64,000 nucleotides of DNA from Lumbricus terrestris (lineage: Eukaryota; Annelida; Clitellata; Crassiclitellata; Lumbricidae). A program made the position numbers and the translations under genes. Positions 40,560 to 64,000 of the stretch are shown here, piece by piece; the stretch's first letter is position 1; each line of letters starts with the position of its first letter. The notes under the pieces were generated by a model. The model made no database searches and had not been told where the DNA came from. It saw only the letters and a program-made list of their open reading frames with translations. The stretch is from positions 1,364,501 through 1,428,500 of the forward strand of contig OX457051.1 in NCBI GenBank assembly GCA_949752735.1. The letters are read 5' to 3'.

Positions 40560-43300
40560 TGGTTTTAAGATAGTAATATCGGGGAAGGAGGAGAGGGGGA
40601 GGAACGGAGTTGCAATTATGTGCGACAGGAAGAGTGCTGATGCGATAATGGGGTATAATACAGTGAGTGACAGAGTACTGAGTGTAAGATTTAGGTGAGG
40701 AAGGATCAATACGACAATCATACAGGTATATGCCCCTACAGCGATGGCGGCGTAGGAGGAACAAGAAGCTTTATATATAGACCTGCAAGAAACAATTGAC
40801 GCAACACCGAGGGGAGACATACTGGTGATTATGGGTGACTTCAAAGCGAAAGTTGGTGAGGATAGAAATGGAAGGGAAGAAGTAGTGGGTAAGTACGGAT
40901 TGGGTGTACGGAATGAGGCAGGGGAAAGAATGGTGGATTTCTGTAATTCCAATGAGCTACGAATGATGAACACATGGTTCGAACAACCAAAAAGAAGACT
41001 TTATACATGGACGACGCCGGATGGAAAACACAGGAACCAGATCGACTACGTGGTGGTGAACAAAAGATGGAAGAGCACGATAAAAGATGTAAGAACAAGA
41101 CCGGGGGCGGATTGTGGAACAGACCACGAGATAATAGTGGCTACATTGCAGCTAAAGCTGAAGAAGATGAAGAGAGGCAAAAGACTGGCCAGTTTCGATT
41201 GCAAAGGCATAACACCAGAATACAGGGTGGAGATAATGAATAGGTTTGAGATCTTAGAGAGAGACGATAAAACGGAAGAGGAGGATGCAAACAAGTTATG
41301 GACAAAGATGAAAACTGCGATTCAGGAGGCGGCGGAGAAACATGTACCAAAGAAAACGTCAAGGAAAATTACACCATGGCTATCCAAAGAGGCCACTGAG
41401 GTGGCAATGGAAAGGAGAGAAGCAAAGAAGGAAGGTAACAGGGATAGGGTAAAAACATTGAATAAGGCCTTCCAAAGGAAGGCAAGGGAGGATAAGGAAA
41501 ACCATCTCAAGGAAATGTGCAGGGAGCTGGAGGAAGATGGGAAGAAAGGAAGAACTAAAGAAATGTTCGCAAAGATAAAGGAAATAACGAAGACAGCAGG
41601 CTCTAGAATGGGATCACTCAAGACGAAGGATGGGAAGATAATAGGAGACGAGGAGGAGATGAAGGAAAGGTGGAGAGAGTATACGGAAGACCTGAACAAG
41701 GACGACGAACGTGTCGTGAAGGAAAACATCAAAATAGAGGAAGTTGAAAACGAACCAGAAATATTGGAAGCGGAGGTGGAGTGGGCGACAAAACAGCTCA
41801 AGGACAACAAAGCGCCAGGACATGATGGAATACCTATAGAACTGGTAAAAGCGGGAGATGAAGCAGTGGTGAGGACTATTACAAAACTATGCAATCAAAT
41901 CTGGAGAACTGGGGAGTGGCCGGAGAACTGGAAAAGGTCAGTGTTCATACCAATATTCAAGAAAGGAGACGCGAGAGAGTGTGAAAATTATCGAACGATA
42001 GCGATGATATCACACACGAGCAAAATACTCCTCAAGATAATCCACCAAAAAATGGAGAAGACAATTGAAAGGGAATTACCAGCCAACCAAGCGGAATTCA
42101 GGAGGGCGCGAGGAACGCGCGATCACATCGCCAATATAAGGTGGATTATGGAGAGACAGAGGGAGTACGGGCAAGAGGTGCATATGTGTTTAATAGACTA
42201 CAGCAAGGCGTTTGATTGCATAGACCATACACTACTGTGGAGGACGCTAATCGAGATGGGAATTCCGAAGCATCTCGTTAAACTACTGAAAGACCTTTAT
42301 GTGGATCAAGAGGCGGTAATAAGAACTGAATATGGAGACACAGGGAAATTTAAAATAAGGAAAGGAGTGAGGCAGGGGTGCATTCTGTCCCTTTCCTGTT
42401 CAATCTGTATGCCGAGAGAATTATGAGGAGGGCTGGATTGGAGGAAGCAACAGAGGGGGTAAGGATAGCGGGGAAAATACTGAATAATTTTAGGTACGCC
42501 GATGATACGACATTATTGGCGGGGAAGAGAGACGACCTGGCCGAGTTAATAAGAAGAGTCAGGAAGGAAAGCGAAAAGGCGGGACTATTCTTCAATGTAA
42601 AGAAAACAAAGGTTATGACAACTGCAACATGGGAAACCTTTGAGGTGGATGGAGAAATGATAGAGGTATTATCGAGCTTCACATTCCCGGGATCTATGAT
42701 AGAGAAAGAGGGAAGAAGTGATATGGAAATAAGGCGAAGGGTAACAATGGGGAAAATGGCAATGAACGGTCTGGGAAGGATTTGGAAGGATAAATACGTG
42801 AGTAGAGAAACAAAGAAAAGACTGGTAAGAGCACTGATCTTCCCAGTGGTCCTATATGGATGCGAAACATGGACAAAGACACAGGATATGGAAAAGAAGA
42901 TCAACGAGTGCGAGATGTGGATTTGGAGAAAGATGCTAAGGATTTCATGGACGGAGAAGAGAACTAACGAATCGGTGCGCGCGGAGCTCGAAATAGAGAG
43001 GGAAGAGACACTGCAGCAAACAGCAACTTGGAGGAAATTGAGCTACTTCGGCCATGTGATGAGATCTAACAGTTTGGAAAAGGAGCTGATGACGGCATGC
43101 GGTGAGGGAAGGAAGAGACGCGGAAGACCAAGGAAGAGATGTTTAGATGAGGTACAGGAAAAGTCTGGCATGAGCCTGGAGCAGCTAAGAGAGGCGACAA
43201 GAGAGAGGAGTCACTGGAGAGGATACATCAAAACTGTCGCCAGAGTTTCAAGAGCTGACGGCACCAGGTGACCAGGTGAAGGACTTTCATGACACGAATG
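40560..43300 (+). mobile_element. RTE-type LINE (BovB-like), 5'-truncated
   Basis: The + strand encodes the end of an apurinic-type endonuclease and a whole reverse transcriptase. Upstream of 40825 the endonuclease frame continues but has two stops (after VLSVRF and after PTAMAA). The 5' end is cut near 40560. A frame change occurs at about 42393. It lies between the conserved flank and first coding exon of channel copy 2. Confidence 0.88.
40825..43271 (+). pseudogene. RTE endonuclease/reverse transcriptase with one frameshift
   Basis: The first frame (40825-42426) has IMGDFKAKVGEDRNGREEVV, RRLYTWTTPDGKHRNQIDYV, RPGADCGTDHE (endonuclease), APGHDGIPIELVKAG, LIDYSKAFDCIDH and GVRQGCILS. The second frame (42378-43271) continues with FLFNLYAERIMRRAG, the catalytic FRYADDTTLLAG, VLYGCETWT, YFGHVMR and RRGRPRKRC. 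The shift falls within the conserved GCILSP-x-LFN motif, where one base appears to be missing at about 42393. RTE elements copy themselves by target-primed reverse transcription. This copy is inactive unless the shift is a sequencing error, and its 5' end is missing in any case. Confidence 0.9.
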
Positions 43301-43552
43301 TTCTGAAACTTTGAGCTCGAATTTCTCGATTGTTATTATATTACAAATTACAGAATCAAACGAATATAACTTCAGTTGGGAAAAAGATATTTTCATTCTG
43401 TAAAAAGTATTTTGAAGCAGAATATATGTAAAATATGACTGAATAAAAAAATCAAAATCGACATTTGACGGGTATTAACCCCCAGTGACAAATTTTAACA
43501 CGCATTGAGTGAACTTTAGATCTTAATTTTCAATTTGCAGATAAAACTAAAG

Positions 43553-59564
<16,012 letters not shown>

Positions 59565-60195
59565 GTAAGCCTACGATGTTTAGCAATTTTTAAATGATTA
59601 TGCCTTTTGCGTGATGCTTTGGTGTGCAATCTGACCTCATTAAAAAAATTTGAACTTAACTTTGGTCAGTCTTTCCACCCAAGGCTTAAAATAATAGACT
59701 TTAGGGAGAAAAACATTAGGGCGCTATGTCAACCACCGTACCAAAATGATATAAAACTATCCGTTGGAAACTGGAAATAGAATACTAGACTAACGAATTT
59801 GCCATTATTTGACATCACCTTGTCACCTTGTGCCATCAGTTTGAGGAACTCTAGCGACCGTCATGACCAGTAAGGTGGAGTGAAAATGGCAAACAAATTT
59901 TTTTCCTGAATTTCAATTAGCTAGATATGTCAACAGGTGCCAATAGATCAGTAGAACACAGTAACACTGCGTAAAAATTACAAGATTTTAGATTAATGTA
60001 TTGATCGCCCTTCGCAACTTTATATTTTGCAATACTAAGCGACATCAGAACGATATAGGTCCAGTGTCTACGCTCTACAGAGTCTACAGTCTACAGTCCA
60101 CAGTCTAGGTAAGGTAGTCAACTAGTCAATAGTCATCTTAATGCAATCAGATGCCTTGATTATTACAGTATCTTTGATTTCAAAGTCACAAACAG
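59565..60195. other. Intron 4 of copy 2, no feature seen
   Basis: The first part aligns with the start of intron 4 in copy 1 (AGCAATTTTTAAA-GATT). CTACAGTCTACAGTC repeats near 60080-60105. No exon homologous to 21391-21489 was found. Confidence 0.4.
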
Positions 60196-61569
60196 TTACA
60201 AGGTGAAGTGATAGAAGTCACGTTTTGACTCGAACGTCGGCGTTAGCTGTCGAGAAGCGACGCGTGCACGGATGAAGCCATCTCGCGATTTCTGTCCACA
60301 AACATCTATCGCCGCCTCGATCACCAGCTTCACGTGTCTTTCCACAGCCTGTGTGTGGCTGGGAAATTTTGGGAAGGTGACTGTTGGAGTCACCTCCATC
60401 GTGATGAGATCCATGAGCTCAGTGTCTGTCATTGCCTTGATTACGGGACGCTCCGAGATAGGGCAGACTGCCCAGTCGATCATGTCGAAGTATTCCACGA
60501 CGTTGAAGTTGAGTTTGCGGAAACTTTGAACCTCCGTATTTGTCCATTGGGATCTGCTTCAGCTCTGGCCTTCATCACTCGTCGCAGGACATATGTGTGG
60601 TCGATGGTCGGTCATCATGGCTAAGAGGAGATTCTCCGGGTGAGCGAAGTATGCGTTGCGATGAATGACGGGGTCGACGTTCTTCTTGTGCTTGGGGCTG
60701 AGGTATCGTGACTTGACGAGCAACTGGTGAAGGTGCCTAGCTCCATCTTTGCATTACGACTCGGCTTTTATGGCGAACCACGTTGGAGCATATACGCGAA
60801 TGATGAACGTCACCACCGTTTTCAGATTCTGTGACGGTTCTCTGTCGCTGACATATAATCGGAGGATTCTATTGGCTGTCGTTAGCCATCGTGAGTGATT
60901 CAGGCAACCCGGGTTTCGCATTGCCAGATCGACGCTACATTCACCTTTGCTGATGCTATTGCACATTTCCAATAGATAGCGCTCGTCTGTGCTCAACCCT
61001 CCTTTGGGTCCACACTGGACAGTTGCTCGGTCAGTTGTAGCCTACTGGTGCAAATGAAGAGACAGGCTGTTCGCTACGCGTCACTAGCCGCTTTCCGATA
61101 GCTCCAGAGAATCCGCGCGGGCCTGTAGTCACGCCGTCGAGTGCCTGAAATAGATGGCGCAGGGGCAGCTCATTGGGGTCTCATTGGCATGGAGCAGACA
61201 TACCAGCCACTGCAGAGGATGCTGGAAGCTTTCTTCCAGTCGCCGGATAACGCCCGCTATGTGTCCGGTTGTCACGTTTGTGCCGTCACACCCTACAACT
61301 TTAATGTTCTCTGTCTTCGCATTCCGCTCTTTCAAACTAGCGACTAATGACTCAGCTATGTTTTTGCTGGAGCCTGATGACGCAGTCGTGTGGCTGAAGT
61401 ATGAAGAACCCGGTTCTGCGACGATGCTTATGTGTTCTTCCGTGAGGGTTTTTCTGTGGTACTTGTTGTCGTCGCCGAGAACTTGTGTCAAAGTTCGATC
61501 CTTGCGGCCATCAAAGAATACACCCTCCATTCCAGTGTGAGTGTGGTTGAACTGGTCAATGAAGCGCAA
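60196..61569 (-). pseudogene. Decayed transposase-like gene of unknown superfamily
   Basis: On the - strand, pieces in order: TEEHISIVAEPGSSYFSHTT, KVVGCDGTNVTTGHIAGVIR and HPLQWLVCLLHANE (61129-61569), then DGVTTGPRGFSGAIGK, then CLNHSRWLTTANRILRLYVS and IIRVYAPTWFAIKAES (60754-60996), then IDWAVCPISERPVI and HTQAVERHVKLVIEAAIDVC (60196-60498). I know this arrangement as a protein present in many copies in invertebrate genomes, without a function I can name. Several frameshifts separate the pieces. No bounding inverted repeats were found. Confidence 0.55.
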
Positions 61570-61849
61570 TCGTTTTACTTTCTAAATAATACTTTTATTA
61601 TGCTATTGGATGGTTCTGTCAAACTGTGTCACATATGTAAATCAGACCCACCTTTGGCATCGTCGAAATGCTTCATTTAAACGCCCACTTAAATGGTTAC
61701 AATGCCAATTATTTCAATTGGGCGAAGGGCGATCAAGGAGTTGTCAGAAAATAATATCATTTGGCAGGATTGTTACTATGGGCATTTGGCACACTTTTAA
61801 TAGTCTAGCTTATAAAAAGGAAAGAATTTTATTTTTCACTCCACCCTAA

Positions 61850-62530
61850 TGACCAGCCTTCTCCACTCCATTCTGCCCTGCGTTTCATCCCTCAATTGTT
61901 CAAGGCTCATCCCTGTCCCCTGTGTACATCGTCCATCCATCTGGTCCTCGGCCGTCCTCTTCTCCTCGTACCATCTCCACACGCCAGCATTATCGCCTTC
62001 TCCAGTGCATCCGTGCGCATCACGTGACCAAAAAACATCAGCTTCTGTCTGATGATCCTCTGCAGCAATGACATATCCCCTCTTAGTTGACCTATCTCCT
62101 GGATCACAGATTCATTTGTCCTCCTCTCCCTCCAAGAAATACCCAGTAGCCTTCTCCATATCCACATTTCACACGCAGCAATCTTGTCATCCAACGCCTT
62201 CGTCTTCGTCCACGTCTAGCTTCCATATAGCACTATGGGGAAAATCATTGCTTTGACAAGCCTCGTCTTAGTCTGTAAGCTCACATGCCTGTCCATCCAT
62301 AGCTTATCCATCCCCAGCATTGCAGCTTTGTCCATTGAAATTCTCCGCCTCACCTCTTTATCGCATCTTCCTTCCTTCTCCACCATTGAGCCCAAAAACG
62401 AAAAACTTGTCACAATCTCTATCTCCTCTCCATCCATTTCGAAGGTATCCCATTCCATCGTGGTCATTATCTTAGTCTTTTTGGTGTTGAAACACAGCCC
62501 TGCTTTTTCGCTTTCCTATTTTGCATTTGA
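61850..62530 (-). mobile_element. RTE-like LINE fragment
   Basis: The - strand reads TTMEWDTFEMDGEEIEIVTS, FSFLGSMVEKEGR, CEMWIWRRLLGISWRERRTN, FFGHVMRTDALEKAIMLACG and RRRGRPRTRW. This is the counterpart of 42600-43150 of the + strand RTE element, but clearly a different copy. It lies in intron 4 of channel copy 2, antisense. Confidence 0.8.
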
Positions 62531-62749
62531 TATAGGCCTAAGAAAACTTTACAATTAATAAAAATCCATTGTCAAGCTCAAAATCAGTATACATCTACAA
62601 AATAAATAAATTTTAATGGAGTCAAAATGTTAATAGACTACTCCGAACTCATTGCTTGGATACTCATCTCCCTATTAACGGGCCTGCCCAAGTTGTTAGC
62701 TCAAAAAACTTCTTGTAATAAAACCTGTGAAGATTTAGCTCATGCACCG

Positions 62750-63440
62750 GTGTAAAGGTTTCAAATTACCCCCTCCTAAACATTACCCCCCCCGGTGACT
62801 TGAAACCGGTTTCAGATTACCCCCCGGTAATCTGAAACCGGTTTCAAATTACCCTCGGGGGTAATCTCAAACCGGTTTCATCCTTCCCCCCCTACGGTTT
62901 CAGGTAATCTGAAACCGGTTTCAAATTACCCTCGGGGGTAATCTCAAACCGGTTTCATCCTTCCCCCCCTACGGTTTCAGGTTACCTCCATATGATACAT
63001 TCATCCAGCTTCTATTTCACCTCTAGAGAACCTTTATCCAGCTTCCATTTCACCTCTAGAGAACCTTCAGCCAGCTTCTATTTCTCAACCAGAGACCCTT
63101 AATCCAGCTTCCATTTCTCAAGCGTTGTTTTCGTCAACCCAGCTTCTATTTCACCTACAGAAAACCTTCATCCAGCTTCTATTTCACCTGTAGAGAAACT
63201 TTATTCTGCTTCCATTTCTCAAGCCTTGTCTTCGTCAATCCAGGTTCTATTTCACCTCTAGAGAACCTTCATCCAGCTTCCATTTCTCAAACGTTGTTTT
63301 CGTCAATCCAGCTTCTGAGTTTTTGATGTCTAACACTTAGTTAAATGGATTGACGAAAACATTTTTTGTGAAATGGAAGCTGGATGAAGGTCCTATGTAG
63401 ATGAAATGGAAGCTGGATGAAGGTTGCCCGTAGGTGAAAT
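62750..63440. mobile_element. Foldback-like element with GGTTTCA array and 33-bp minisatellite
   Basis: The left part (62755-62990) repeats GGTTTCAAATTACCCCC and the palindrome TGAAACCGGTTTCA; one 69-bp block occurs twice in tandem. Then about nine units of ATCCAGCTTCTATTTCACCT + CTAGAGAACCTTC follow (62995-63310). The last 100 bp carry the same unit in inverse orientation (GAAATGGAAGCTGGATGAAG). A right-hand GGTTTCA array is missing. The unit core CAGCTTCCATTT is also in the minisatellite of foldback element 3. Confidence 0.65.
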
Positions 63441-63454
63441 AGAAGCTGCTAAAG

Positions 63455-63905
63455 ACCAAAATTGGGAACTATCAAGCGTCGAAACCGCAACGAGCACCAT
63501 AACATACTTGCAGAAAACTGAAATTTCGGCATATTAAGTTGAAATATTCATATCTTTCGATCCGTTCAAATTTATGTTACGATATTTTGGAATCCTATTC
63601 TTGGTTCAATTCTTTACATATCTGAAAAATTTAGAATGATTAATTATCAGGCCATAAAGGTAATGAAAACAGTTTGACTTACATTTTATTGAATCTAACA
63701 GAAAATTGCTTGTAAACTGAAAATTCGGCATTATGAAGTTGAAATATTCATATCTTTTTATCCATACAACTTTATCTCAGGAAATTTTGGAATCATATTC
63801 TTGGTCCACTTCTCTAAATATTTGAATTTTTTTTTGCGCGATATGTTATCAGGCATTGGATATAATATATGAAAAACATTTTGGCTTATTTTTTGAACCA
63901 CGGTG
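63455..63905. mobile_element. Partial mariner-like element, 23192-23990 family
   Basis: It shares AAAGACCAAAATTGGGAACT, CAAGCGTCGAAACCGCAACG and the right end TTTTTTGAACCACGGTG followed by TA. The inner segment GAAATATTCATATCTTT is duplicated (63541 and 63741). The left end is lost against the foldback element. Confidence 0.7.
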
Positions 63906-64000
63906 TAGAAATGAACCCTGCCACTCAAATGCTCAAATGTCACGATTAACCTACTTTGACTCTTGTAAACAGTATTATTGAATCGAATTAGGCCACTTTC

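Overview
The window is repeat-rich animal (metazoan) nuclear DNA. It holds interrupted genes with GT-AG introns, non-LTR and LTR retrotransposons, DNA transposons of several superfamilies, and long simple-sequence arrays. The species cannot be fixed from the sequence. The retroelement types and the abundance of MITEs fit a marine invertebrate. A Gmr1-type Ty3/gypsy element (integrase before reverse transcriptase) was first described from deuterostomes, so a deuterostome is possible, but this is weak evidence.

The only host gene I can support is a DEG/ENaC (amiloride-sensitive/acid-sensing type) sodium channel gene, present twice in direct tandem on the + strand. Copy 1 (496-25209) can be assembled completely: seven exons, all splice phases agree, 542 codons plus stop, two membrane segments and the cysteine-rich extracellular domain. 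Copy 2 (43553-59564 and beyond the right edge) shows the first four exons with the same phases. A block of 5' flanking sequence (about 190-440 and 39195-39430) is shared, so the duplication unit is about 39 kb. In copy 2 this flank is separated from the first coding exon by about 4 kb that carries an RTE-type LINE.

Most other sequence is mobile DNA in the introns and between the genes. 1.2-10.1 kb: DNA-transposon MITEs (several hAT-type with 8-bp target duplications), a 2.2-kb long-TIR element and a very long GATG array. 10.8-20.8 kb (intron 4 of copy 1): a CR1/L2-like LINE interrupted by another LINE, then a 7.5-kb Gmr1-like Ty3/gypsy element in antisense with almost identical LTRs. 21.5-25.2 kb: last three exons, a mariner-like element and short-motif arrays. 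25.2-39.2 kb: intergenic, with nested hAT elements, LINE remnants and a 3.7-kb foldback-like element. 39.2-64 kb: copy 2 with RTE and CR1/L2-like LINEs, two more foldback-like elements, mariner-like and piggyBac-like elements, and a decayed transposase-like gene.

The most unusual feature is a family of foldback-like elements. Their inverted ends are arrays of a short motif (GGACATT followed by a C-run), and two have clear 9-bp target duplications. Two contain a 35-bp minisatellite, and the largest carries a coding sequence broken by a single stop codon. Several other elements here (1246-2107, 22214-22365, 56673-57614, 57786-58955, 62750-63440) likewise repeat their own terminal motif.
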